Assembly (NCBI RefSeq): GCF_000276665.1
Contig: NW_004955480.1
Coordinates: forward strand, 9,823,236-9,887,235
From: Chinchilla lanigera
Lineage: Eukaryota; Chordata; Mammalia; Rodentia; Chinchillidae
Length of the DNA: 64,000 nucleotides
Direction: 5' to 3'
Below the pieces are notes generated by a model. It did not search any database, was not told where the DNA came from, and worked only from the letters and a program-made list of their open reading frames with translations. Below are positions 1 through 11,310 of the stretch, one piece after another. Numbering within the stretch: the stretch's first letter is position 1; every line of letters starts with the position of its first letter. The position numbers and the translations under genes are program-made.

Positions 1-50
1 CCCGGTGCCAGAGAAAAACAAAAAAAAACAAAAAAAAACAAAAAAAAAAA
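1..50 (+). mobile_element. ID-type SINE, 3' end and A-rich tail (cut by window edge)
   Basis: The first bases (cccggtgccaga) match the last bases of the ID SINEs found intact elsewhere in this window. They are followed by an A-rich tail of A runs separated by single C bases up to about base 50. The rest of the element, including its tRNA-like promoter and left target duplication, lies outside the window. It sits directly in the L1 that follows, so it is probably nested in that L1. Confidence 0.75.
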
Positions 51-735
51 ACTAGGCTTAGAGGTCCCATTTGATGCAGCTATTCCCCTTCTTGACATGT
101 TCCCAGGAGTATTAAAAACATCATACCATAGCCATATATGTGCACCCATGTTTATTGCAGCACAATTTGTAATAGCTAAATCATGGAAACAACCCAAATA
201 CCCATCAACTGAGGAAGGTATAAAAAATATATGGTATTTTTATACAATGGAGTACTACTCAGCTATAAATAAAGATAAACTTGAGGCTTTTATAGGTAAA
301 TGGATGCAACTAGGGACTACACTCATAAGTGAAATGCATCAAACTCCAGTGTTAAACATTGTATTGTCTCACTCATCCAAGAAAGTGAAAAAATAAATAA
401 GATCCAAAATGTACAAAAGATATTGTGAAAGGGAAGGAAACTTCTCAAAAGGGCAGAACAACTGGGATAGGGGAAAGGAGAAATGAAGGAAGAGAAAAGA
501 AAAAATATACAAGATAGTTAAGATAATTATACTACTAAGTTCTGTTAGTTCATTGAAAAGAATGGTTTGTGCTTCTATTGTTTGATCAATTTTATATGCC
601 TATATATTGTAATCTAAGCAACAACTTTGACAATAACAATACTAAATATATTAACCATTATTAATTTCCTATAATCTTGTTTTGAAATTTTGTAGCATTA
701 TTTTTATTGGGTGTTTTCTCTTTAAAATAAAAAAG
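51..735 (+). mobile_element. LINE-1, end of ORF2 and 3' UTR (young rodent-type)
   Basis: The sequence runs in parallel with the L1 at 50190-51000: the same ORF2 C-terminal coding stretch, then the same 3' UTR, including a shared 'agaacaactgggatagggga' block and a shared end near 'gataattatactacta'. An open frame at 97-396 contains the L1 ORF2 C-terminal signature WYFYTMEYYSAI. It ends about 40 codons later with a C-terminus that differs from the human one I remember. No poly(A) tail is obvious beyond an A-rich end near 725-735. Only the terminal part of the element is present, so it cannot move by itself. Confidence 0.9.
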
Positions 736-970
736 AATCTTACAACGAGATGGGAAAGTGGGTCATATACACACAAACATATATTGAAACATATCAAATA
801 TTGAGACTAATAAATATCTCTGTAATTTGATTGCTTGAAAAATCTGAAATACAGAAAATCAACTGCTTTGAGTTGAAATTTTCAGAACTATCATTATTGT
901 ATGTTTCCCATCTTCTTAATACATTTATGTTTCAGAATCACTAGGTGAAAAGATAAAATGATTTATGAAA
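736..970. other. AT-rich sequence, nothing recognised
   Basis: About 235 bases between the L1 end and the next LTR. It has short ATA-rich stretches and no open frame, SINE or LTR signature that I can name. Confidence 0.4.
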
Positions 971-972
971 GT

Positions 973-1333
973 GTCATGGGTTAGATCTAACATATCCTCC
1001 AGGAATCTTATATCATGGGGTTCAGCTTTTAGAAAGAAATTCGAACATGGTAGTGCTATACTCATCCGTACCCTAGTCCATTGGTAAGTTCAGAGCTGAC
1101 TGTAATATTCAGAGGTAGGGCCTGGCCAGAAGAAGTTGTGGGGTATGAAATGGAAGGGTGTTTTCTTGTCCCAGGCTTCATCCTCTCCTCTCTGCTTCCT
1201 GGCCACCATAACATGAGCAGTTTTCTTCTGCCATGCTGTTTTGCTATGTTGTTCCTGTCTTGGAGCCAGCTACCATGGATTGAACCCTTTGAAACTGTGA
1301 GTCAAAATAAACTCCTCCTCCTTTAAAAAAAAA
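973..1333 (+). mobile_element. MaLR-type solitary LTR, plus strand
   Basis: The 3' part carries the typical MaLR ending: a pyrimidine-rich 'ccatgctgtt' region, 'ttggagccagctaccatgga', 'gaaactgtgagtcaaaataaac' (polyadenylation region), then a T/A-rich end. The same ordered blocks recur in the LTRs at 25469, 60241 and 60861. The last LTR bases are replaced by an A run at 1325-1333, so the end is degraded. There is no internal retroviral sequence next to it. Confidence 0.75.
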
Positions 1334-1349
1334 TGGAAGCTAGGTGAGG

Positions 1350-1480
1350 TGAGAGAGATGTTGTTTGGACTGACTTTTATAATCATTTCATAATGTACAC
1401 CTGTGTCAAAAAATCACAATGCACATCATATATATATATATAGTAATTTTATGTTAACAGAGGTAGAAAAATTAAAACCA
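1350..1480 (+). mobile_element. Old L1 3' UTR fragment (tentative)
   Basis: A stretch with 'ttataatcatttcataatgt', a 'caaaaaatcacaatg' block and a TA run resembles the end of mammalian-wide L1M elements. It is short and diverged, so the call is weak. Confidence 0.35.
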
Positions 1481-1649
1481 AAATTAAGAAGGGTTCTGAA
1501 TATTATCTTCCAGAATTGATGTTGCAGTCTTGTCTTCATTATCTGCCAATGTTAGAGGAGAAACATCTGTGTGTGGTTTATAAAGTCATGCTACTGGAGA
1601 AGTGGTTTTTATTTTCTGACTTTGTTTTTGCAATATAGTATTATGTTTT

Positions 1650-1812
1650 GAAAAACACTGAGCGACATCCCTAGCTGTTTTGGTTTTTTTTATATTGAGA
1701 CAGGATATCACTGAGTCATTGAGTTTTCCTGGTTTGGCTGGAATTTGCAATTTCCTGCCTCAGCCTTCCAGAGTGCTGGGGTTACAGGCATGTACCACCA
1801 TACTTGGTGAAA
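1650..1812 (-). mobile_element. B1-ID dimeric SINE, minus strand
   Basis: On the minus strand this reads as a B1 (7SL-like) left half with 'ggtggtacatgcctgtaacc' and 'gaggcaggaaattgc', then an A-rich linker and a remnant of an ID-like right half (plus-strand 'gagcgacatccctagc'). The same two-part design is clearer at 13153. The right half is truncated. Confidence 0.75.
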
Positions 1813-3094
1813 ATTCAATTCTTGCAGATGATCTGGGTTAATGAATCCTGTTTGCCTCACTGTAATCCTGTAAAACTGCCCTCATTCTAACATAATCTGA
1901 ACATTTTAGACTGAGCTAACATAGGCTTTTTCTCCTATGTCTTAGTCAATTACTTAGCTTCTCCTAAGAAGATAGAGGTTGTCATGTGAGTACAAACCAC
2001 TGAAATGAATAGTGATGACTGAGTAGGAAGTAGGCAAGCATGGGGGCCAGAGTAACTCTCGTCCCCATAACATCCAGAGCTATGAGATGCTAGAATCAAT
2101 CCCACATTCCAGACAGGAACTGTGAAACCCAGCAATAAAAAGCTGGGTCTACAATGGCTCACTTACCTTACCTGGGACCTGGTCCCACCTAGAAAGGAGC
2201 CCAGGCAAGAGTTAAAGCACAGAGCAGAACCAGGAGCTCCACTCTCCCACCATGCTGCTGCCATGTTTCCTTCCTAGGGAGAGTGGGCACAGCACCACGC
2301 ACAGAGCAATGGAAGACAGGGATGGAGACGAGAAAAGGTGGAGAGGAGGAGGGGAGAAAGGAAGACATGTGAAGATGGACCTCTGGAAAGAAGACCTGTT
2401 GATTTTGACAACACGTGCCAGCATAGCTGGTGTCTGGGGCTAATGTATCAGGATTGGTTCTCAGGGAGCTCTCTTTGGTTGCAGAGCAGAGAAAATGAGC
2501 TGTACCTCCTGGCCTCTGAGCCTGAGCTCCATTCCCATTCAGAAAGTCATTTCCCCTCACCCATATCATGGTTATAACCTGCTTCCCCTTGGTCTCACCT
2601 ACTTTAGTCTTTGACAGTAACCCCCCTTTTAATCTTCATTGACCCTCACCCCAATGTTTCAGAGTGGAACTGTAGGAACTTGGAGATTTTAGAAGTCTCC
2701 AAGATCACCTTTAGATTTAATAATCCACTGGACTCACAAATCTCAGCAAAGCTCTTACATTCACAACTGTGGTTTACTGTAGCAGAAAGGTTACGGCATA
2801 AAATCAGCAACAGGCAAAGGCACATAGAAATGATGTGTAGTGAACACTTGGAGACCTGACAACCAAGGAAGCTCACCAGAGCTTTGGTGCCAAGGACTTT
2901 AACCTGGGATTGGTTACATAGATCTCACTGGCTGCTCACGTGCTGACCTTGGCCTTCAGCACCCCCTGGAAGTCAGACTAATATTCTGTGTCATGAGATC
3001 TTCATGATAAATCACGCTGTTATCACAGAGAGGATACACCAAGGGCCTAGAGGCCACCCCAGAAGCTGTCAAGAGCCAAACATTTCTTTGCCCA
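1813..3094. other. Unique sequence without a gene
   Basis: No recognised repeat apart from a purine-rich patch (about 2325-2370). Open frames of up to 126 codons occur on both strands between 2190 and 2580 but overlap each other in opposite senses and show no domain, so I do not call them genes. Confidence 0.5.
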
Positions 3095-3340
3095 AGGCCA
3101 ATCCAATACCCCACAGAACTGGTTCCATGCTGGAGCTCAGAACAGGGCTGACATCGCACTGCTAGTACTTCCTGGCTGAGTGGCTCTGAGAAGATTCCTC
3201 AAGCTCTCTGAACCTTCTTTGCTTCATTCAGAGCACAACAATAACATCTCAGCTGACTCACACCAGTCAAGTGTCACCAGGATGTTACACACTATGAAAA
3301 TGATAAAAACTACTTATAGTCTATCTCCATGCAAAACAAA
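3095..3340 (+). mobile_element. MIR SINE fragment (tentative), plus strand
   Basis: The order of blocks follows the MIR body: 'cttcctggctgagtggctct', then a 'cctcaagctctctgaacc' block, then a run with 'acaataacatctcagc'. This is ancient and strongly diverged. Confidence 0.5.
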
Positions 3341-3646
3341 ATGCAGTTTCCTCCTGGGGGAAGATCACAAAAATTGCAATGCCTGAAAAATTTACATCAA
3401 CCCACAGAAATACTGTTTCTATAGAAGTATAACTGTCATTTCACTCAACAGGTGTGTATTAGGAGCCTTTATAATCCAAGTGCTGGAGAGGCAGGGATGA
3501 GAAACATACATTTCTAAGCAACCCTTTGTGGTTTGGGAAGCAGTGGAGGGAATGGTATTGTTAGCATGCAAGTTAGCTCACATGTAAGGAGATAAAGAGC
3601 AACATGCCGCCCCAAACTCTGAAAGTCCCTGCTACAGAGCTTCTCC

Positions 3647-3695
3647 CCAGGCAGCTTCATGGTTCCAGGCAGCTTCATGGCTCCAGGCATCCTGG
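3647..3695 (+). repeat. 18-bp tandem repeat, 2.7 copies
   Basis: The unit 'ccaggcagcttcatggyt' starts at 3647, 3665 and, partially, 3683, with an exact 18-base step and one changed base between the two full copies. Confidence 0.9.
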
Positions 3696-3763
3696 GACAA
3701 CCTAGGAGATACTGATCTTCTCTCTTTCATTAACTACAGCTTTGTAAGAACACCCTGCCTAGT

Positions 3764-3826
3764 GTACAATTGTACACACACACACAAGCTCAATCTCTCT
3801 CTCTCTCTTTCTCTCTCTCTCTTTCT
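3764..3826 (+). repeat. CA and CT microsatellites
   Basis: A palindrome (tgtacaattgtaca) runs into a CA run and, a few bases later, an imperfect CT run (about 3793-3826). Confidence 0.95.
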
Positions 3827-3829
3827 CCA

Positions 3830-4209
3830 CCTCTCCTTTTCCCCTCCCCAACAAGCTTAGAATATTTCCCTTATTTGGCATATTTCTATACTTGGCAACA
3901 CACTACTTGAAGGAGGTGTTTTAAATACACTGTGCTCCTTTGCAGATGTTTTGAAAGCTACTGCATTCCAAAATGAAAAGTGGAAAATTTTTCTTCAGTG
4001 TTGCATATTTCACTGAACTCAAAAATCTCTGTTTCTCAAGGACTAAGTCCTGTAGAGTTCAGTAGTACTTGTTCTCTGAGTCAACACATTCTTATTGAGC
4101 ACCCACTATGTTATAGGCAGTAGTGAAAACAACGAATGAACAAACTAAGGTTTAAAAAATTTTGACTTGCAGAAATTTATTTTCCAGTGGATTCACACAG
4201 CATACCAGC
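3830..4209. other. Unique sequence, with an L2/MIR-like scrap
   Basis: Mostly unrecognised. Around 4082-4125 'attcttattgagcacccact' resembles the reversed end of L2/MIR elements. No coding frame of note. Confidence 0.4.
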
Positions 4210-4405
4210 TTTGGAAAGTTATGGCTTGAGTATACATTACTCACAAACTGTGAGACCCTGAGCAGGTGACCAAATCCTTTGGAGCCTCTTTCACCATTTC
4301 AAAATGCAGCTAACAATACCAGACTCCTAGAATTACTGTGAAAACTAACTAAGGAACTATAGTAAAGCTTCTGGCACCATATTGGCTTGTAGAAGCTGTT
4401 AGATG
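4210..4405 (+). mobile_element. MIR SINE, plus strand
   Basis: Diverged MIR order: 'tgtgagaccctgagcaggtg', then 'tttggagcctctttcacc', then 'aattactgtgaaaactaact' and 'cttctggcaccatattggct' near the end. Confidence 0.65.
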
Positions 4406-5573
4406 TATATTAAGTTCCCTTTTCTTTTTCCCATTGATTTCAAGGACCCCGTGCAATCTCAGTTACAGAACCAAGGGAAGAGAAACCTTCACTAGGTAGT
4501 GGAAGAGTTATAGGCAACAAATACTTGTCATTAGGCAAGCTAAAAAATATAATCTAATTCTGGTGTTTGAACAAACTTACTCACTGCCTCATAGTTCCCC
4601 ACATAAACTTTTAAAAGCAAAGAAGAGGCATATACTCCAAGCCATGGTCAGAAGATCTTGTTTTAATTTTAACTTCTTGAGCAACGGCTATATGTCTTTA
4701 GACAATTCTCAAATCTCAGTTCCCTGAGCTGCCAACTGAGAGGCTGCATTAGGTGAATGCTCTTTGTCCAGGGGATGCTTCAGAGCCCCCTGGAGAGCTC
4801 TTAGAATACAGGAATGCCCCCTAAATTAAATCGGAATGCCAGAGAGATTTTATAAAATCTCCTCTGACATGAAGCCAGGACTGAGCTTCCACCAACTTAA
4901 CTCTATTATCCTAAGATTCTAGTACCCTATTAGAGCTCGCAGAGCAAATGGCTACAGATGCCAAGGAGATAACCTAAGTGTGTGAGCCAGCCAGGTGCAA
5001 CTGGCAGAGATGAAGTGGTGCGACCAGGCAGACATGCGGGTGCCCTGGGGGAAGGGGCAGAAGATGATAGCGATAACCTATGCAGAAGTGGTCTAAGTTC
5101 ATGACACCAAACATTCCCTCATAAAAGAAAAGCTGGGCATGCTGGCTGTGTTGCATGACCCCGTGCACACACAAACTTCCAAACTTTAAAATGGTGGTCC
5201 CAGTGGGATTTTTTTCAGTTTCATTTTAACATTGTTTAAGCAAACGATACCAAAAACCACTGTGTATCATGCTAACACTAAGGGTTATAGTTGCTGGCTT
5301 CCATCCTCTGAGACTTTGGACAGACTCAAATCCTTTGACATGAAGGCAAATGTGAAAATGTGAGGCTCAGAGCTTCGTTTTCCCTCTTCTACATTCTCAT
5401 ACTTTCCTTTTGTTAATTCTCCCACTTTAGGAGCCATTTTAAAAATTTCCCCCCTAATCAAACCCCATCAAATTTTAATCTCAAGATTCACTATTGTCTG
5501 TTTCTATACTCTGGGTGCTTCATGTATTAAAAAAAGAGTAAATTCAGTCACCACTCCATCTACCAAAACTCAG
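4406..5573. other. Unique sequence, one doubtful MIR remnant
   Basis: About 4650-4770 has 'gtctttagacaattctcaaa' and 'cagttccctgagctgcc', which could be a decayed MIR. Nothing else is recognised. Confidence 0.4.
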
Positions 5574-5984
5574 TATCTTAGTTACATTTCTTTCATTGCT
5601 GAGACAAAATATTTGAATCCAAAGTTAATGGTGGAAAAGTTCATTTAGCTCACAGTTTGTGAAAGTTTTAATCCACAATGACCTGGCTCCAAAGAAGGGT
5701 GGCATAGGGAGGAAGAGCATCACAAAGTAGCACCAGTTCATGGCAAGGAGAAGATGGCAAAAGCAAGCAAACAAAGGACCTCAAAAGCATCTTGCTGTTC
5801 CTTATATCATATCCAGGCTTTTCAGGGTAGGTAGCACTCACACCCTTAATCCTAGTGCTCTGAGTCCAGCACTGCACCATGAATCAATTCCAGCATCATG
5901 CACTCTAGATCCAGCCACCTCTGACAAAGCCCCACCTATGACCACATAAGGCTTTGGAGTGACATCTAGACATAAGCCATCACA
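5574..5984 (-). mobile_element. MaLR-type solitary LTR, minus strand, with target duplication
   Basis: This is the reverse complement of the LTR family copied at 25469: shared blocks include 'gatccagccacctctgac' and 'cccacctatgaccacat' (plus-strand sense). The ends fit a complete LTR, and the flanks are ctcag (5569-5573) and atcag (5985-5989), a 5-base target duplication with one change. Length is about 411 bases, close to its relative. No internal retroviral sequence is attached, so it is a solo LTR. Confidence 0.85.
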
Positions 5985-5989
5985 ATCAG

Positions 5990-7379
5990 CTGTTGCAGTA
6001 TCACCCCCACTGAAGATGCACCCTTTCCATAAGAGCACTGAGACCCCTTAAGTAATCTAGAGAACTTCCTCACATCTCCTTTCCACTTTCTTCTCCATGA
6101 AGTCCATCTCAACTTTTAACACTCTGCTCCTTTCCAAGGAAGAGAATGAGTGAGGCAGGACAGTGGTATTGTGGGTGGAGTGCCTAGGGGAGCAGTGAAC
6201 AGATATGCAGTTTCCGAAAGCCTCCTAACCTCCTGCATGAGCTTCACCTTTGATTCTGAAGCAAAGCCAAGGTTGGGGTGGGCAGCAAGGGTGGATGAAC
6301 ACTGTGATACACCTCCAGGTCCTCCTCCAGGGAAGCCTTTGTTGTTGGAGAGGACAGATTTGAGCTGTCTATGCCTTGGAAAAAGAATGGCCTCCTCTGC
6401 TTAGAGTCGTCACACCCAAAACAATGCCCTTCCCATGCTGCTCATACTGAGCAATCAACAAAGAAGCAGAAGACCTTTACATCTCACCCTAACAAGGGAC
6501 TACCTGAAAATGCCACCCCAACATTTCCACAGTGTCTCTTGTGTCTGGCCAAAGTTGTCACTGGGCCTGCACGGCAACTCAACTTCTCTTTCTAATCATT
6601 TCTGCTTCATTGTTCACTGTTCCACAGAGGTGGACCCCAAGGACATGTTTATATAAACATCTTACACATGCAGCTCCACTCAGGATTCCTTGCTTTCCAG
6701 GGAACTAAATGACAACAAGGGGTAATACAAAGGCAAGGCAGTTCTGTGGCTGACATTGCTAAGGAACATATTAAAGCTTTCAAAATTGACACATGAAGTT
6801 GTCCACGAAGTTTGCAGCTGGAAATTCACTGTGCTCCAGACTTGATTGACAGAGTGCTTCCTGGCACAGTGCATGCTGGGAAACTTAACCAGAAGTGCAG
6901 CAGCAGGACTTGAGACCCTGGGGCAGCTGGAGACCAGAACTGATAGAAGGACCTTATTTGGTGTACTTCTGCCATTTTCTTGCCTCTGTGTAACTGTTCC
7001 CACTTCTGCTCTGAGAGATCTGCTCTACCCCCACCAAAGTGCTTTTCCAAGAATATAAGATAAATTCAACTTTTTTCAGATTGCTGTTTAGTGACCATTG
7101 TTTCTTATTATTTAATATCATAATTCACTGGAGGGGTCACCTCCTTCATGAGCCCACTATGTCAAGTCACCCTTGAGCCTTCCCAGAGTTTCTTGTTGGG
7201 ATCAGTGCACCTCCTCCATCCCTCACTCCAAATATTGATCTTTCCTACACAGTAATGACAACCATAATAATGATAGCTATTATTTTTAAAATATTTACCA
7301 GGCTTTCTACATTCTATCTGTGTTTTATTGAATCCTACAAGTAATCTCATGGTATTGTAGTAGTAAAGCTATGACCAAG
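5990..7379. other. Unique sequence without a gene
   Basis: Moderate GC. Overlapping short open frames on both strands (up to 107 codons, 6680-7003 minus) have no domain or matching partner. No repeat that I can name. Confidence 0.45.
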
Positions 7380-7745
7380 AACCAAGGGGTATCCAGGTTT
7401 TGAGATAAGAATCAGCTTTATGCCAGTGGACCCAACCAGAATCATTCCCAAAGAAGTTAGGCCCTGAAGGCACAGGGAGGGAGGTTTTTATGGGGTAGCA
7501 AACTGGGAGTACAGAGGCAGAGTGCTTGTCTTTTGGGGATTGATTCTTACATCATAGTGACCAGCCATGCATCATAGTGACCAACCACGCATCATAGTGA
7601 CCAGCAGTTTCTGGGAAACAGAAGTAACAGGAACTGTAACAGGAACTGAAGTACACTGGAGGTTACTTGGGCAACAGTAACTAACAGAAACCGAAGTATA
7701 CTGGTGGGGGGGGGGACATTTTCTGCTATAATATAAGTATCAATA
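7380..7745 (-). mobile_element. Candidate solitary ERV LTR with U3-like tandem repeats
   Basis: Read on the minus strand there is a block of short tandem repeats (plus-strand 7551-7605 and 7625-7648), then about 75 bases further a TATA-like 'cccataaaaacc', then a pyrimidine-rich part and 'ggcataaagctg'. That is the order of enhancer repeats, TATA box and downstream leader/polyadenylation region in retroviral LTRs. I do not recognise the family, and neither end is defined. It could also be unrelated unique DNA with tandem repeats. Confidence 0.4.
7551..7605 (+). repeat. 20-bp tandem repeat, 2.75 copies
   Basis: The decamer atcatagtga starts at 7551, 7571 and 7591, each followed by a ccarcca-like segment, giving an exact 20-base period. 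Immediately downstream a 12-base unit (taacaggaactg) is doubled at 7625-7648. Confidence 0.95.
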
Positions 7746-7757
7746 GATTCCCAAGGA

Positions 7758-7995
7758 TACAGGTTTTTCTTATTTTTAAAGATAAAAAACAAAAGCACAT
7801 TAACAAACAGACATAAATAAAACAACACCCAAACAATAGAAGCAATACAGAATTTCAGACAAGGTAATAGGAAATTAATAATGGTTGTTGTATACATATT
7901 GTTACCTTCAAATTGCTCAGTTAAACAACTATAGGTATGTAAGATTGATCAAACAATTAAACATTAACTGTTCCTTTCCATAAAGCAATAGAAGT
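7758..7995 (-). mobile_element. LINE-1 3' UTR, minus strand
   Basis: Reverse complement of the 3' UTR at the end of the L1s at 51-735 and 50200-51000: shared blocks include 'gtaataggaaattaataatg' and 'taagattgatcaaac'. It begins with a T/A-rich end, as expected for a reversed insertion. It is 5'-truncated to about 240 bases. Confidence 0.85.
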
Positions 7996-8036
7996 CATTA
8001 GTACAACTCTCTCAGCTATCCTGTTATATATCTCAG

Positions 8037-8120
8037 CTATATAGATAGATAAATAGATAGATAGATGATAGATAGATAGATAGATAGATGATAGATAGAT
8101 AGATAGATAGATATAGATAT
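8037..8120 (+). repeat. (TAGA)n microsatellite
   Basis: About 84 bases of TAGA tetramers with a few ATGA interruptions. It lies just past the 5'-truncated end of the reversed L1. Confidence 0.97.
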
Positions 8121-8339
8121 ACATGTTTTCCCTTCTTTCTTTTTCTCTTTTCCCTCATTCCAGTCGTTCTCTCCCTTTGAGCAGTTTCTTTCTCTTTCAC
8201 AACATCTATTATACCTTTCAGATTTTATTTACTCTTTCAGGTTCCTATACTAGTGAGACAATAAAGTATTTACACATGTGGGTCTGATTTATTCCACTTA
8301 GGAGTATGAACTCTCGTTGCACAGAATACAGATCTTAAA

Positions 8340-8440
8340 AGGAGAAAGTAATTAACTTGCTTCAAGCCACACTTAGTAAGCAATAGAGCTAGAGCCTGAA
8401 TACAAGCCTTGGGTCAGAAGCTTAACGTAGGGAAATGTTA
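8340..8440 (-). mobile_element. MIR fragment (tentative), minus strand
   Basis: 'gtaattaacttgcttcaagc' followed by 'cacacttagtaagcaataga' and 'gctagagcctgaatacaagc' follows the reversed MIR order. Confidence 0.55.
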
Positions 8441-8829
8441 CACCACCAAATGACTTTGTCTTCCTCCTATCCTTCTGCTGATATTCTCACTTTATAAGCA
8501 AAGTCAGACAAAATCTCTCAGACACACAGAGAAGCAAGCATAATATGATACTGAGAATGGAGAAATGGAAGAGAACCCGCCCACAGCAGTGATCCCAGTC
8601 CACAGAGGACAACAGTGTGGCTCCGTTTTAGGCAAGTTGCCAGAGCATGAACACACTGGCCCTGTCTCTGCCCCTTCTAAGTGATTCCAAACCCAGTCTG
8701 AACTTCCAGCATAACCAGGTGGTACCCTTAGAACCACAGTTTCTTGATTTCAACACCACTGATGTTAGCATCTCTGATTTCCAACTGCCAGGGGAATGCC
8801 ACAAGCACACTGCATGGTCCAATTTGAGT
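8441..8829. other. Unique sequence, nothing recognised
   Basis: Short opposite-strand frames only (62-77 codons). No repeat identified. Confidence 0.4.
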
Positions 8830-8834
8830 TCCTA

Positions 8835-9285
8835 AAACAGAATGCCTGGTGCTGAGTAATGTATAAAGGAAAGAGGTTTATGTAGCTCACTGTCTTGGAG
8901 GCAGAGAAGTTCAGGATGAGGCAGCTGCATCTGGCAAAGCCCTCGTGCTACATTCTAACAGAGCAGGTGGATCACATGGCAGGAATGTGTGCAGTAAGGA
9001 AGAGAAAAAAGGATCACGGGGCAAGACAGGAAGCCAGAGAGCCAGAAGAGGAAGCTACACTCACTTTAAAACAGCCCAATCTTGCAGTACTCAACCCAGT
9101 TCCTCGACATCTAACCCATTCCTGCAAGATGGGCTTAATTCCTTCCAAGGGTGGAGAGCTCATCACCTAATTGTCTCTCTCTAGCTGCTTCTCTTAAATC
9201 TTCTATCATCTCAATACTATTGTTTTGCAAAACAAATTTCCAGTACATGAAACTTTGGGGAACAAATCATACCCAAACCTTAACA
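8835..9285 (-). mobile_element. MaLR (MST/THE-like) solitary LTR, minus strand
   Basis: Plus-strand order 'gagtaatgtataaaggaaag', 'ggcagctgcatctggcaaag', 'ggagagctcatcacctaatt' and 'acccaaaccttaaca' matches the reverse complement of the MST/MLT1 class of MaLR LTRs. It stops at a CA that would be the TG start on the minus strand. The other end is degraded, and no target duplication is visible. Confidence 0.8.
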
Positions 9286-10666
9286 CATGTTCACCCCTAT
9301 CCCCTTTCATAACTCCCAGAAATCTCTCCGGTGATTTCCAAAACTCCCCTTGGACAGGCAAGTCATGCCAGGTAGACAATCACTGCCATAGCTCCCTCCC
9401 TTGGGTGGCATTTTCCCTCACTTCCTGACCCAGCTAGATTTCAGGCTCATTTCTTGGTGCTCCTGCCTCAGTATTCCTCTGCTGCCTTCTGTGTGTCCAT
9501 CTCAGGGTCCTCCTCAGGAGACTGGCTCTTGACTTCCAAGACACAAGCTGTGATTAGCAAAGGGCATCGTGACTCCTGAGGAAGAGTGTGCCACTCTGCC
9601 CAGGCCCATCTCCCATTTTACCAGCTGCCTCCTGTCTAGTTCTACTCCCAGAAAAGCTTTGATGAGAGTATAGGGTAAATATGGGCCGCATTAATAGTTA
9701 GTATGCCTCAGCCAGACTCACCACTCTGTGACAGCAAAGTTTCTTAGCTTTCAACTTTTCATTTCTTGAGAAAGCACCCAGCGTGCTGACACATTATTTT
9801 ATCCCTATTGAGTCTGTCAGGGATTTAAAAAAAAAAAAAAAAAAAAAGCGTGAACAACCAAGTAATAGACTTAACTTTGTACAAGGTCAAGCAAATGGCT
9901 CATTGACACCTCTCCCAGGCAAGCAGAGCCTGCAGGCCAGTTCCAGCAGAGCCTGAAAATGAAGGTCCTAGGACTGTGGCCGGAGGGCTGGGAACCAGCT
10001 CCCCCTTTGGTGATCAAGCTTCTACCAAAGCCACACGCCCTTCCTCCTACACCAATTCCCTCACCAGGGGACAAGGAAGGAGAATAATATTGCAGCCCCT
10101 GGTTCTCTTCAGGGGGGATGCTGACAAAGACTCTTGGATTTAATTATTCGGGCCCTCACTTTTCACTTGGCACTCACACATCACCCAGGACGGTAATAGA
10201 AAGGCGATAGCACCGTGTCATCTCCTAGGCCTCAGTTTCACTTTTGCTGTTTATCATGAGAAAATGTCTTAACTTGTCCAGATTTTATTAGCTCCTACAT
10301 ACTGAAATGTTAATAATATCTGGGGGAGGGTGGGTTGCATGTGTTTTAGAAGGACTGAATGGGTTAACTGCTGCGAAATGCCTGGAAGTATCTCACTGAC
10401 TGAGTGCTGGGAGTGGACTCATGCTGTTGGCCGGTAGCAGCAGTATGGAATAAAAATAATGATGTGCATGCGTTCTTCTCCCTTTTAGACAGAAAGTCTA
10501 CCTAAAACCCCTGAATCTTTCCGAATCTAAGGAACTAGCCCAGCATAAAAGGAAATGTACCCTCTGGGATTAGAGTTTTCCTTTTGAGTCACCCAGATCC
10601 TTGTTCTCTTTTGTCTGCAAAAATCCTACAAAATGACAGAAAGTTCTCAAGAAGAAATTACTTCAA
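9286..10666. other. Unique sequence with an A21 run
   Basis: A run of 21 A bases at 9827-9847 has no SINE head in front of it that I can recognise. Around 10220-10260 a short 'ctaggcctcagtttcac' could be MIR. No coding frame of interest (longest 67 codons). Confidence 0.45.
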
Positions 10667-10888
10667 ACATTACCCAGAAGCTGCGTAGACACACATCTGT
10701 AACCCCAGAAATCTGGGATGCTGGGGCAGGAGGGTTCCAAGCTCCAGCCTAGCCTGGGCAATTTACCAAATTAGGGAGACCTTGTCTCTAGATAAAAAAT
10801 AAAATAAAAAGGGCAGCGGATGAGTTGCTATGTAAAGATTCTGGGTTCAATCCCAGTACCACTGTAAAAAAAAAAAAAAAAAAAAAAA
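10667..10888 (+). mobile_element. B1-ID dimeric SINE, plus strand
   Basis: Left half is B1-like ('acacatctgtaaccccagaa', 'gggcaggagggttccaagc', 'accttgtctct'). An A-rich linker follows (about 10793-10810). The right half is ID-like: 'gatgagttgctatgtaaaga' then 'tgggttcaatcccagtacc', ending in 23 A bases (10866-10888). The left half is diverged, so the element is old, but its tail is intact. Confidence 0.85.
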
Positions 10889-11139
10889 TTCATCTGGAAT
10901 ATTCAATCTAAAACATCTTCACAGATACCCAGAAATCACCTTTGTCACCAAAATAATAATAATAACAGTTTTTAAAATGAATAACTGCACTTATTTCTGT
11001 TCCTGGATTCCACCTGTGCTTTATCTGTGCTTTGGAGCCAAGGGTATAGTACTTATTCTGTCCCTTCTGAATGCCACCAACAAGCTAAGTCTGGAAGCAA
11101 GAAAGAAAATATGAATTGAGAACCTGTTTTGCTTAGTGC

Positions 11140-11310
11140 TGGGCCATCTACAACATTTATAGTCTATCATGCTATGCATATGAAAATCATATGAGGTAAG
11201 GACTATTATTATTCTTATCCCAATTTCCACACTGAAGAAACAAAGGCTCAGAGTCACAAAATGAATACCTCCCCAAGAAGGTGTCAAAGTGTTTATTCCA
11301 ATCTCAGTCT
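11140..11310 (-). mobile_element. MIR SINE, minus strand
   Basis: Clear reversed MIR core: 'tatgaggtaaggactattat', 'cccaatttccacactgaaga', 'aacaaaggctcagagtcac', then a partly preserved 'tccaatctcagtctc' end. Confidence 0.8.

Noticed and set aside
2189..2569. 126-codon minus-strand frame
   Set aside because: Opposed by frames on the plus strand and a purine-rich patch explains the lack of stops.
7551..7605. CRISPR-like array
   Set aside because: Units are contiguous 20-bp tandem repeats without spacers, in a mammalian sequence.
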